Shown here piece by piece: positions 23,482 to 35,600 of a DNA stretch of 64,000 nucleotides (position 1 is the first letter of the stretch; every line of letters starts with the position of its first letter). The notes beneath the pieces were generated by a model that had not been told where the DNA came from, ran no database searches, and worked only from the letters and a program-made list of their open reading frames with translations. Source of the stretch: Heliocidaris tuberculata (Eukaryota; Echinodermata; Echinoidea; Camarodonta; Echinometridae); the NCBI GenBank assembly GCA_025618425.1, contig CM046849.1, positions 30,252,843 to 30,316,842 of the forward strand, read 5' to 3'. A program made the translations under genes and the position numbers.

Positions 23482-24428
23482 CATTTCAGCATGTTTAGAG
23501 GATGAAGTGGATCACATTTACGAAGTTCAGTATAGGCCAATTTTATCAAACTTCTCTTTGAAAGTAAAGGGAAGTATTCGGTAACGGCGGAAATTATGCG
23601 ATCAAGTACCTGGGTTCACTTTCGGTTTATTGATCACCGTTATAAACATGCTCTCTATATTAAGATGACTCGTTTTCAGGCTTTCAAAATACATAATTGA
23701 TTACTCTCTTGTCATTCTTAGATCGGAATGAAATTTTCACCTTTTTGTTTATTCCTATTTTCTCTGATACTTCTTGTTATTTCTTTATATAGAATGGAAA
23801 TAAGCGATATTTATTAATTGAATTATCACTTTAAAATATTTTTTTTTACAATATGTTTTCATAATGACTGAAGTCTGATTCAATAATTATCCCATTATGC
23901 CTTGTATTTCTCTTTTCTTTTTCTTTTCTTTTCTTTTACTTATAATTCTTATCAGTAGACACAAAAACTTCTGCATAATAGATCTCATTTTCTCATTTTC
24001 TTTTTCGATAATGATATGTTATTTATTATATAGGTCACTATTATCTAATGAATTAGTATATTCTTCGAGTTATTTTCCCGATACACCCCATCTAGTATAG
24101 TTATATAACATTATCCATGCATGTACATGTATATATTTTTATGTTTATGTTTATGGACGCATAGATGTATTTATGTTTATGTTTGTAACCTTTACCCTGT
24201 AAATACAACGAATTTCCATATATGAATGGACAATAAATGAACCTCTACCTATACACCTATACTACTTCATAGATTTTTTTTCTATTGAACCATCTTTGAT
24301 CGATTCTACCACTTGATCATTGTAATAAAGATTGATGATGAATGGTTAGTTTCGATGACGTGGTGTTGGTCAAGGGGGGGGGGGCGGGGGGGGGGGACAC
24401 CGGTCTTACTGAGTAGATGAATAGTTTG

Positions 24429-24593
24429 CACTAATTTGACACTTTATCAGAAAATTATTGTGTCTTGAGAGAAGCCTAATTCAGCTACCTTCTGGTCGCG
24501 TCAGGAGCAGCTAAAGGACATGGCCTATGGTAGTCTTACAGTGCAGACACTCTTTTACGATTGACCAGGGTTTGTGCCAGCAAACTAGTGGAT
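24429..24593 (+). repeat. Dispersed repeat, second copy at 43657-43808
   Basis: AATTTGACACTTTATCAGAA through GCAAACTAGT is shared with 43657-43808 at high identity and the same orientation. No TIR, poly-A tail or coding sequence is obvious, so the class is unknown. Confidence 0.7.
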
Positions 24594-24859
24594 GAACAAG
24601 GCCATCGAGTGAGAGGAGATATGGGAGGGGTTTATCTTCTTTTCACGTTTCCCCTCCTCCCTTTATTATCTCTTTCTCTCTTTCTTTCTTTCTTTCTTTC
24701 TTTTTTTTTTTTTTTGTCATTCGATGGGATGGGACACATGCCCCCGTGTCCCCCAATCTACCCCTCTTGTTATTTGAAGTGTCATTTGAAACCAGCTTAA
24801 ACTGAGTATAAATAGTGATTGTAATGATAACATTCTGTTTCAAAATTATACTCTCTATT

Positions 24860-25000
24860 AAAAAAAGTGAATTTTCACTCTATTTTCACTCCCCGAGAGT
24901 CACGTCATTGATCACTTGTTTAGAAGTGAATACTAGGTGAATATCAAGTGAGCAAGTGCTCTCTCAAAAGAAAAGAGTGAATTTTCACTCCCACTTGTTT
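24860..25000 (+). repeat. GTGAATTTTCACTC repeat, copy 1
   Basis: Contains GAGTGAATTTTCACTCCC, which is itself palindromic, plus GTCACGTCATTGATCACTTG. A related copy lies at 34290-34475. Confidence 0.65.
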
Positions 25001-25006
25001 TGTTTC

Positions 25007-25037
<31 letters not shown>

Positions 25038-25300
25038 CGTTTTACCTGTTTTGGATTCAACCTTCCTCTCTACTTCACCTTTGAGTGACATTCAAGTTCC
25101 GGTGCCCTTCCTCATCTCTTTCATAATTACGACACTTTCCGGCATGGATATTTATGTCCTGCATACATGCACAATAGAAACCCGTTCTCACTTTCCACTC
25201 TTTGTTTGAGCAGATGATATTATGAGTAGAGCACAATCCTTTTATGACACTAATTTTTTTGCGCCGTATCTCTCTTTGCATGCAGGAGGGTGTTCCGACA

Positions 25301-25543
25301 CAGTGGCGGATTTGGGGGGGGGGCAATCCCGGCCCGTGCCCCCCCCCTTTTGAGGGAAAACAATGCATTGTGCCACCCCTATTTGCGATTGTGCCCCCCC
25401 CCCCCCTTTTCGAGCAGAAAACCTTTTTTTTTTTTTTTTTTTTTTTTTGCTTGTCAGAGAATTATGAAGGGGAACTGGACCCCATAACCCCCCCACTGAG
25501 CGACTTTTGGAGGGCTGGCGGAAATTTTTTTGGGGTCGTCGCC

Positions 25544-25579
<36 letters not shown>

Positions 25580-25713
25580 ACTGAGCGGCTTTTGGAGGGC
25601 TGGCGAGAGACCAAAAAAATATGGGTCTCCCTCCAAGCAGTTTCCCAAAGTTGACAATCCTGCATTTGTGTGCCCCCCCCCCCCCCTTATACGAAATCCT
25701 GGATCCGCCCCTG
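25301..25713 (-). mobile_element. hAT-type MITE, family A, copy 3, with exact 8-bp TSD
   Basis: Reads CAGTGGCGGATTTGGGG at the left and GGATCCGCCCCTG at the right, and is flanked on both sides by TTCCGACA. The 8-bp duplication plus CAGNGGCGG ends fit the hAT superfamily. The interior holds poly-C, a poly-T run and a partial internal duplication of the CTGAGCGRCTTTTGGAGGGC block. It is inserted into another element that extends to about 26115. Confidence 0.92.
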
Positions 25714-26115
25714 TTCCGACATATACTCCGGCGACAATTGCTCCGTACTTTAATTCGTCCAAGTTATAGGGTGAGGGTTAGGGTTGCAATTAGGTCTTAG
25801 GTTTAGGGTCAGGGTTAGGCATGGTGTTTGGTCCAGAGTTTGGCCCGAATTCACAAAGGAGGTTTAAACCATGGCAAGGTTTAAACCTCCGTAAGCGTAC
25901 TAAAATAAGCGTAAATAAGCGCACATTGCCCATGCGCGCGCTCAAAGAAAATATATGATTGGATCGGATTCCGTGCGCACGTACGCTTAAAAACCCCAGG
26001 AGGGGGTTTAAACCATGGTTTAAACTAAACCTCCTTTGTGAATTCGGGCCTTTGAGTTTAGAATTCGGTTATTGTACCAAAATTACCGTGGAGCAATTAT
26101 TGTCACCGCGGCATG
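25714..26115. mobile_element. Host element (CTCCGGCGACAATTGCTCCG family) with nested insertions
   Basis: The left part has CTCCGGCGACAATTGCTCCG and a GGGTGAGGGTTAGGGTTGC tract. The right part has GGAGCAATTATTGTCACCGC, an inverse of the left end. A related left end is at 6276-6372. The hAT MITE at 25301 and the TIR element at 25842 are both inserted in or at the edge of it. Confidence 0.55.
25842..26050 (+). mobile_element. TIR element with GGCCCGAATTCACAAAGG ends, copy 1
   Basis: 209 bases. Ends are GGCCCGAATTCACAAAGGAG and its inverse, with the motif GGTTTAAACC repeated in both arms. TTT flanks both ends, consistent with a 3-bp target duplication. An equal-length inverted copy is at 45711-45919. 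Confidence 0.85.
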
Positions 26116-26200
26116 TGTAGTAGAATCTACTCCTGGACATACACCCCCTGACAAATACCACTGAATAAGAACATCCTTGGACAACTACAAGGACAATATA

Positions 26201-26467
26201 TAATAATAATAATAATAATAATAGCGCTCATATCCACCATGAATGGTGCTCAAGGCCCTCCAATATTACCCCGGCTCTAGCTAGGCTACCGATTTCGGTG
26301 CTCACAGCATTCAAGGAATTAATTCCTGCCGGTACCCATTTAACACCTGGGTGGAGAGTGGCAAATGTAGATTAATGTCTTGCCAAAGAAAGTAGTGCCG
26401 CGCCGGGGTTCGAACCCACGACCTTCCCATCTCCAGTCAAGTGTTTAAACCACTCGATTACGACACC
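26201..26467 (-). mobile_element. tRNA-derived SINE, copy 2, with (ATT)n tail
   Basis: The minus-strand head contains GTAATCGAGTGGTTTAAACA and GTGGGTTCGAACCCC, a good B-box. The body has CACCCAGGTGTTAAATGGGT, and the 3' end is GAGCGCTATT followed by (ATT)n at 26200-26222. It is in the same orientation as 15170-15505. Confidence 0.82.
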
Positions 26468-27016
26468 TCTACAATATATTCCTTCCCCAAATCATTATTG
26501 GCCAAATTAAACAACAAGACAACTGTCATGGAGCAATCACCCACTCCCTATATGCCTAAGACCATAACCCAACGAGTAAGGGGTAATCAGCAGGGTCGGA
26601 TACCGGTGACACTGGTCCGGGTGTCAACTGTCCTCGTTGGTTCGGGGTTAGTTGATCGAAAGGATGGTAGTCCCAGTGGTAGTTGTCCCACGGAATCTCC
26701 TAGGAGACACTCCAACAAACAGGGAACAATAAATCCCAAATAGTTGGAGGAAACATAGATTTGAAGACAGTCAGAATGGAATATAAAAGGTTTCATAAAA
26801 TGCACGTTTGGAAAAAAAAAAGACATGCTCTGTTTATCCGGCAATATCATTGTTCACGGACGATTACAAAGATAAGTAGTGGACAATGCTGTTTTACTAA
26901 AGAGGGGAGGCGGTTCTGGAAAAGGCGAAGAAAAGGGGATAATAATAGTAAACAAAAAACATGAAGAATTAAAAAGTAGATGAATATGAAAGTGCTTATG
27001 TGCGGCGAAAGAGAAA

Positions 27017-27390
27017 GTTGAGTTCTGGTCATGCGATTACAGTGTTTAAGAAATTGTCCGCAGGCAAGGGAAAAGGTTGATTATGTAATACTGTGTGTGT
27101 ACAGTTGGGTTTTTATTAAATCATCAAAATGTTAGGAAATTTACTCGATCTTAGTGAAAGTCACATGCACCACACACAAAAATGTATATATGGGACTATA
27201 TACACACACATGTGGCATGAAAGCTCTGTCCAATTATTTCAGGTATATTTCTTGTCATATTTCGAATATGTCTCATTATATTTCTCATATGAGGGCATTT
27301 GATGAGCAATCCCTTTCACGGGACCCTCTTTTCAATATTCCTCAAAACTGAAAAGATCTAGTGAGAAATCTCAACAGTTTCTTTAAAGCA
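27017..27390 (+). mobile_element. TTGAGTTCTGG-family element, copy 2
   Basis: Begins GTTGAGTTCTGGTCATGCGA and contains the family blocks GGAAAAGGTTGATTATGTA and GAGCAATCCCTTTCACGGGA. The right terminus is not recognisable. Confidence 0.7.
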
Positions 27391-27591
27391 AGATAGCAGT
27401 CTATATAACATAATGGCTACGATGACGGTGGTGAAAAATGATGAAGATTATGATATGTGGATGAGATAATGAAGGGACATAATTTAGAAAACTAAACGGT
27501 TTTACTCGCTTGCTAAATCATTAATCAGCAAACGCTTTTCATGATTAAGAAGTTAATCTAGGATAAGGATAATATAGTGAAACCTGCTTCA

Positions 27592-27777
27592 CAGTGGCGC
27601 AAATCCATTTTGAAATTCGGGGGGGGGGGTCACATTTTTGGGGTCTAGTTCTAGTTTTCCTCCAAAATTCTCTGACAAGCAAGCAAGCAAGCAAGCAACA
27701 ACAACAACAAAACAAAAAAAAAAAAAAAAAGGTTATTCAAAAAGGTCCCCCTGTCTCTCCCTGGATTTGCGCCCATG
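27592..27777 (+). mobile_element. hAT-type MITE, family B, copy 2, with exact 8-bp TSD
   Basis: Starts CAGTGGCGCAAATCC and ends GGATTTGCGCCCATG, flanked on both sides by CTGCTTCA. 186 bases, with (CAAG)n/(CAA)n and poly-A in the middle. No coding capacity. Confidence 0.92.
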
Positions 27778-27967
27778 CTGCTTCAGCGACCACCTGTACA
27801 GAAAGACCATCTGCCTATAAAAGACCACATTTTGTTTCCTATGAGTAGCATGTCTGATTGGAACATGAAGACCGATTGGCGATTGCATATAAAGACCGTT
27901 TTCCTTGTCTCCCTTGTGCGGTCTTTATATACAGGTTTCAATATAATGTTCGTTATAATTCATTGAA

Positions 27968-29634
27968 CGGGAGAGGCGGGATAGATCCATGGTGAGGCAG
28001 TAATTAAGGATGAAAAAAAAAGGGAATACAAGCAGACTTTTTGCCGTCGATGCCAGTTCATACCCGAGAGCTCATCTACCCCACACCACCCCCGCGATCT
28101 TTTTTTAACCACCACTCGAAAGCGGTCGGTTGATCGGAAGTATATTGGTAAAAACCGGAGTCGAGTTTGGTATCACATTTATTCCCTGGCGTCAAGGTGT
28201 TATCGTCTCAGCAGCTAGCTCTCTAACGGTCATGTGATCGATCGTCATTTCCCTTATTTTAGGGAATATCGAGTATTACTTCGATACACGTCATCACCAT
28301 GTTCTAAAGTTCCTCAACATTTTCAGAGTAACGGCCATAATAATACACTTTCCAAAAGGAAGCAGTTGAATCATTATCATGATTATAAGAGGATAACATA
28401 AATGCGATGTACTTCTACCATGTCTAGAGCTCGAGTCTAGTGTGAAGCGTCTATTATACTAACGTGGTTTATACATGCAATAGATTGATTGGAAAGTGTA
28501 GCATTTTGTGAGAGCTCTACATTGTATTTTGGCATCAAGACTTTCATCCTGAGGATTTCCTAATCTTTCTGTCAATAGATGTTATCTTTCGTGGGGGGAA
28601 AACCAGCCCTAAAACAATGATAGCATATTCACGACAATAAACAAATCGTATCTCATGAACTTATATGCGGTGCAGTTTCCTTTTGATTGTTCGACTTGTT
28701 ATTAGCAAGTTGTTTCAACCATTTTCACATTATATAACTGGATTAATGTTTCAAGTTTGAAAAGTTAGAAATTCTCAGAAAGGAAGCGAATTTATTGCTT
28801 TTCGTGTTTCATTTAACTGTGTAATTTCTTGATGAGCGAAACGCCATAAACATTCATCATTCATTGTGGGTCGTGACGGAGCATCAACGGCGGATTGCTT
28901 TCCATGCTACGATATTTGGTTATTGACGTGAACTTTGGACGCTTGTGTATTCATGCGATCAGCAGTTTAAGAAAAACCATAAAATTCTGATCGAGCTTCG
29001 TTACATCAATATGTGGAGATCCCATTCAGTGAATCAAGTTTCGTTACGTTTGCTTTTTTGAATAAGAAGAAGGTTATGAAATCACCCGCGATCAAGGTTG
29101 TAAAAATATAAGGCTATTCATGTGGACTGTGACCATCCTTGACAGAGAATTTCGGTTTTCCGTAAGAATAGAAACGAACGATTCGTGGTCATAATGTAAA
29201 GTCGCTACATTGCAAAAAAATATATTTCGTAGCCAAACAGCGGATAAGTGCATATAATCATCAAAATTGTACATCTTCCGTCATTGAAAGCCTTATTGTT
29301 GCAGTTTGAAACTGATTATAAAATGTAAGTAAAACTTGGTAAAAGGGGACCCATTTGTTGATTTCGAAAGACAGGAGGATGGTTTCACTCGGTATAACTA
29401 TACAGCTTGCGAAAAAGCGGAATAGATGACTGTAAGGAATCCAGTTTTGCTTTATGGATAGCTGGACATTATTTTGGGAATTCTTTTGACAACTTCTTAC
29501 TTCGAAAAAAAAACAATAACAAACAAACAGAGATTGATGCAACCTCCGCCCGAAATAAATTATATTGTATTTATAGGAGTGCCTCCACTGTGTGTTTGAC
29601 TTGGAAAAAAATTTAATAAGAAGTTGATAAGAAG
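27968..29634. other. 5' flank of the GPCR gene, no feature supported
   Basis: Largely unique sequence with few simple repeats, unlike the surrounding DNA. It probably holds the promoter and 5' UTR of the gene starting at 29635, but no convincing TATA box or splice donor could be assigned. Confidence 0.4.
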
Positions 29635-32600
29635 ATGGAGAGTAATACTGATATTACGACCCTTAGCCAAACGATCATAACTACCAACGGGACGTCGACA
29701 ACGACTTCCGACGATTCATTCAAGTTCGACGACCCTGTCCAGCGTCTCGTTGTGGCAGTCACCTTCATCATCGTATCCATTATCGGCACTATCGGTAACA
29801 CGCTCGTCATCACCGCCGTCGCCGTATCGAGAAAACTCCGTACGATCACAAACGTGTTCGTCGTCAACCTTGCTGTCGCTGATCTTCTGACGTCGTTATC
29901 CATTCCCTGGAATGCCGTGGCACTGATCAGTCGAAATGGTTGGCCACTTCATCCCTACATATGCACGCTGGCTGGTGCCATCATGTACCTCTGCATCATA
30001 GCGAGTCTCTACTCACTCGCATCCGTGGCCATCAACCGTTTCGTCCTCGTAACAAAGCAGCATCACGTCTACCAGAAGATCTTCACCAAGCTCAATCTCA
30101 TCATCTGGATCATCCTGATCTGGGTGGTGTCTTTCATCCTGGTCGTCTTCCTTCCCATCGTCGATGTCGGCGGTCTCGGATACAACGAGAAGTACAGCGT
30201 ATGCGGTCAGTCGTCGTCGCATCCGAAGGACGACATCTACCAACTCGTCCAGGCGATGGGATCCTTCCCCATCCCCCTCATCATCATCTGTTACTCATAC
30301 ATCAAGATCTTTCTGCATGTCAGGAACCACATGAGGGTGATGAATACGCACTCAACCGCCTTGGAATCCAACCAAACAGATAGTACAGTGGCTGAATCCG
30401 TAGCACAGACAACACAGGAAGGGTAAGACACTAATAATACGAAAATAAATTGGGGGCACAATATCTTTTTAACACGAATGATCCAAACCCTATTTTGTTT
30501 TCGTTTACGATGAATGAAAACATAATTAAAGGGTCTGCGTCATTTCTTGGAAAAGAATTAAGTATATAACTTTTTACCCCATTTTTGTTCTTATTCGACC
30601 CGATTATCCTATTGTTTCAGGGTAACTTCTTCAAAAGTACTTTCATGGATGACAGCACTGCACTCTTGGAGCATTTTACTCCGGCCGGGGGTTTTTGTTT
30701 TTGTTTTTGTTTTTGTTGAAGAAAGAGGGTTCGGACTGTGATTGGGCTTTTTAGGCTATGTTTAGAGTTAGAGTAAGCTGTATGGCAGTTGCACGGTAAC
30801 GGAAGGACATTCAGACACATTTTACCAACTTCAAACCATAACTACAATTTTTTTGTTGTTATGGTAGAACATTTCAAACATCAAAGATGTAAGATTAGAT
30901 CAACTGCCTTTGATTTTCAAAAGAAAATAAATAAATAAATAAATAAATTTGCTATTGCCAAGCAGTAATGAATTTTGCATATTTAATTAATGCGGTCGGT
31001 AACGGAAGGACATCGAAAAATACCATTACCTGATTGCAAAGAAAAATTGTAGTTATGGTTCGAAGTTGGTAAAATGTGTTTGAATGTCCTTCCGTTACCG
31101 TGGAATTGCCCTGTACGTATATGGTATAGGGCTAAAGTCGGGAATTCAGTAAAAATGTTCGAAATTTGATGTGAAGCAATTGTTGCTGAAGCATGTATTG
31201 TACCGTTTCATGCCGATTATAACAGTGATAATTTTTCCACTTTTCAGATTTCAGAAATTAGATTTTATTTCATTATATTTTCATTTTTCAAGTATATAAC
31301 AAACTATTGTGCAATCAAAAATATACAAAATAATTGACAAAACTAAGTGCAGAAACATTTTCGATTATTACAAGCAAAATAAAGAACATTATTGTTCGAG
31401 TTGTAGGGAAAAAAACACAAGAATCAAGACTACATTAGATTAATTATATGAAAATGGGGATGAAAACAGAGACCAGCATAGAAGCAGAGCTTGTAGAAGC
31501 ACTGCATGGTCCCTGGCAAAATATGATATAGCATTATGTATTGTGCTTATTTATCAAAAGGTATTGACATACAGGGGCGGCGCGAGGGTATTTAAATAGG
31601 GGGGGGGGCAAAATGACGCGTATAGCAAAGTCGCACGTCGAGGGTCTTGCAATAACAAATAGGACTATAACAGTTATGTCATAATTGCATGGCCTAGCCT
31701 TCTCTTCTTCATTTCCCCTTCTCTTTCTCCTTTTTTCCCCTTCTTCCTCTTTTTTTTTTTTTTTTTTTTTGCTCGCTTGAAAAATGATAGGGGGGCAGTC
31801 GCCCCCCTGCCCCCCCTGTAGTGCCGCCCCTGTTGACATACATATAGATATTCTTTTCAAAACAAACTACATTTCTAATTTTAATCACGGATCCGTTCAT
31901 TGTTCTGTTTAACCAACTTGAAATGGGCAAGTAATGGACATAATGCCTTAAGTACAACGAGCAAGGTATCGCGGAGGATGCTATACATGAATATCCTAAT
32001 GTTTAGTTACTCTATTAATTGGAGTATTGATAACAATTATTAATTGTTATTGGAGTATTCATTCTAACGTGACTTCTTTTCTCACCTGTTATCATGCTTA
32101 TGATGATAATTATCTAAGTCCCATTTGCCATATAAATTTTTATGTGATATGATGCCTTCGCGACGATTGTAGATTGTTCCTTTAGAAACTAACGGCATAT
32201 CGCATGTTTACTAACAGTCTGTAACGCACTGACAGTTTCCGTTCACCGAAATGATCGCACTTTAATCACTTAGTTACCATGAACCTGAATTCATTATCAT
32301 GTACTTTATGCCCAGTAGCCTGACTGAACTCTTTCCCGCCAAAACAGAGCAACCTTGGTTTCAATGGGTTCATGTGGTGTTTACATCATGACAATTGGCG
32401 CTTAAGAAAAAAAAAAAGGGGGGGGGGGGAACCACTAATAATATCCATTTGTCAGAGCGATTCAAAATAGTAATGGGTTAGGGTGTGCATGTATACAAAC
32501 ATATAAAGCGTTATAGATCTCCTGAAATAAAAGAAAAGTTGTCGGACAATTCCTATTTGGATTTCCGTTATCATTGCGTAAAACTTTCATTTCACACACG

Positions 32601-35600
32601 TGTTTAGCTTTTTTTGTCAAGAGATTTTAACAAAATGTGAACGGTAACTGATATTTTAAAGGGGAAGTCCACCATGATTTCAAGTTGGTTTTAAAAGGAT
32701 CAGAAAATTTTTTTAAAAACTGATCAATGAGACCTTGACCAAAACCCGATAAGAAATAAGAAAGTGTTATGAATTTATAAAGTTGTAATGAATCAAACAC
32801 AAATTGACAACTCAGTGACGTATCTTGCTAGGTCCTCTCCCATTAGCCCTGTACTAAAATTTAAAAAAACAAACAAAAAATTTCCATTTTCTCGAAAGAA
32901 AATATTCCATCATATATGCACCCATTATTATGTTTCACACAAAACCTCTATGAGACAAATATATTCCTTCATTAATAAGTAAGAAAATGAAAATGAGAGA
33001 GAACCTCGCAAGATACGTCACGGAGTTGCCAGTTTGTGTTTGATTGATCACAAATTCAAAAATCATAAAATTTCTTATTTCTTATCGGATTGTTGCTCAA
33101 ACTTTCACCATTCTGTTTCTCTCAATTTTCTGCTTTTATTAAAATCAACAAAATACCAGGGTGGACTTCCCCTTTGAAACGCTTGCACCTCTTGTCATAT
33201 GCCTTGTATCACTAAATGATATGTACTTCACGGAGGAGGAAATTTATCGTCCTTTCCAATTAATTCTTCGCCAAATGTTTGGGATTTTATATTGAAATAT
33301 ATACATGCTGTAAACTTTGTTTGAAAATGAACATATAGATTTCCCGGTGGAGTATTGTGTGATTAAGAATTTGAAAATAATCAATTTGTCATAATTATAT
33401 GGCACCGGCAAAATAAATTAACTTTATTAACCATTATTCTTTGATCGTGTAGATAGAAAGGAAAATGGTATGCAATTTTTCCTTTTGCTTTCTAATGCGG
33501 AGTAATTAAAAGCTTAATAATGTAACTGTAATTCTCATCTTTTATAACCTTGATAAAGAGACTAAAAAGAGAAGACAAACCGGCAGAGAGGGAGAGAGGG
33601 AGAGAAAGAGAGAGAGAGAGAGAGACGAGAGAGAGACGAGAGAGAGAGAAAGAGAGAAAAGAAAGTCATAAATCCCAATTATTGTTGTAAGATCTATTTT
33701 AAAAAATAACTTGATATCACTTTCTATAAAACACATTTGCAAAAAGGTTGTTATATACAGTCACTGCATGGTCATTATGACTAAGTTTATGATGAATGAA
33801 TTCATTTCGATAGTTCCGACGTTTCGATATATGGGAAAGCCATGTTGGGTGCTGCAAAATGTAAATGATTTCAACACAAAGAAATGAAAATAATTACATG
33901 TTTTCACTGCATTAAATGGATTATTTTATTCGAGAATATTGTTTTTAATAGTTTTATCACGAAAATGAAACGTGCATTAAATCTTTAATCCACAAATCAT
34001 CTCGAGTGTTAGATTGTCATTAAATGTGTTTCATCCTTGACAGTATCGCCATATCTACTACTAAAAATCCAATCATATAAAGAAAAACTAACGTTAGGAG
34101 ATTGTTAGCATTTGTATATATACGTAGTTGGCCTCAAATTGTGGAATAACTTATACCGTTAGAAAGCAGAAACCACCAACTGTAAATACTTTCAAATCAA
34201 AACTAAAAATACATATTTTTATTAATTACTTATCGTAGTTAAGCAAATAAGGAGCTCTTGCAGCGCAGTAGAATATAAAAAATATTTTTAAAAGAGTGAA
34301 TTTTCACTGTTTTCACTCCCACGGGAGTCACGTCAGTGATCACTTGTTTAGGAGTGAATATCGAGTGAATTTCGAGTGGTCTCTGAAAGGAAAAGAGTAG
34401 AGTTTCACTTTCTTTTCCCTCTATTTTCATTCCCCTGGGGAGTGACGTCAGTGATCACTCGATTTTTGTTTAGAGAGTATATATTTATATATACACATAA
34501 TTTCTGCACTTTATAAATTAATATATTATCATTATCATGTCTCATAACGAATATTACCAAGTTCTTAGAAGGAAAGAGGTTAATTGCGATTTCTCTGGAA
34601 ATTTTTGATAAGTGTAACTTAATTCATTTGAGTGGACGGTAAACAAGAGTAAAATTCTGTACGCATCGTTTCTATTACTAAGTTATGTCAGCATAGTTAG
34701 TTTAATTAAAAACCAATTTAGACACACTCTCTAACATTGGGAGCGAATGAGGACGCTTGATTGTTTAAGAGTTATGTGTGTGTGGGGGGGGGGGGGGGGG
34801 GGGGGGGTTGCAGCCGCCAGTTCCGCGGCCCCGGCATCAGTATATAATGTGTTATGTGTTATCAAGGTTGGTTTTACATCCAATATGCTGCTATCATGAT
34901 TTGTTTTGTTTTGTTTTGTTTTGTTTTGTTTTGTTTTGTTTTGTTTTGTTTTGTTTTGTTTTGTTTTGTTTTGTTTTGTTTTGATGATAATCCTATTATG
35001 TCAGGATTTTATATCAAGAAATTTGAATTTGAATTTGAATTTTAGTATCTAACTAAAAATACAAGTGGCGTATCAAGAAATCTATAATGATAGAGTAGGC
35101 TGAACTTGAATCCTCCCATGTGGATGCTGTAGACATATTACAAGTGGTACAGTATTCCCCCGGGCCTTTACCGAGGGGGGGGGGGGGGGGTTACGCTAAA
35201 TCCATACAATATACTCCCTTTGTATAGTCTACTGTTGATAGAAACAATTATCTTGGTTATTACAAGTGTAAAGGAAGGAAATGGGTTTCCGCGACCTGCT
35301 AATAACAGGCCTTGTTATTTTCATTTCTAAGTCAAATGCTGGTTAATGAGTTATTGATTGTTCGGTTACATGTCGTTTTACCAAAGGTTCATAATTCAGA
35401 ATGTTCGTTACTTCGAAGGTTCGTTACTCCGCAGATTCATAATTCCGAAGGTTCGTAATTCCAAAAATGAAATAGGGTTCACAATTCCGAAAAATGAAAT
35501 AGGGTTCGTAATTCCGAAAATGAAAAGGGGTTCATAATTCCGAAAATGAAATAGGGTTCATAATTCCGAATATTCGTTACTCTGAAAGGTTTGTTTACTC

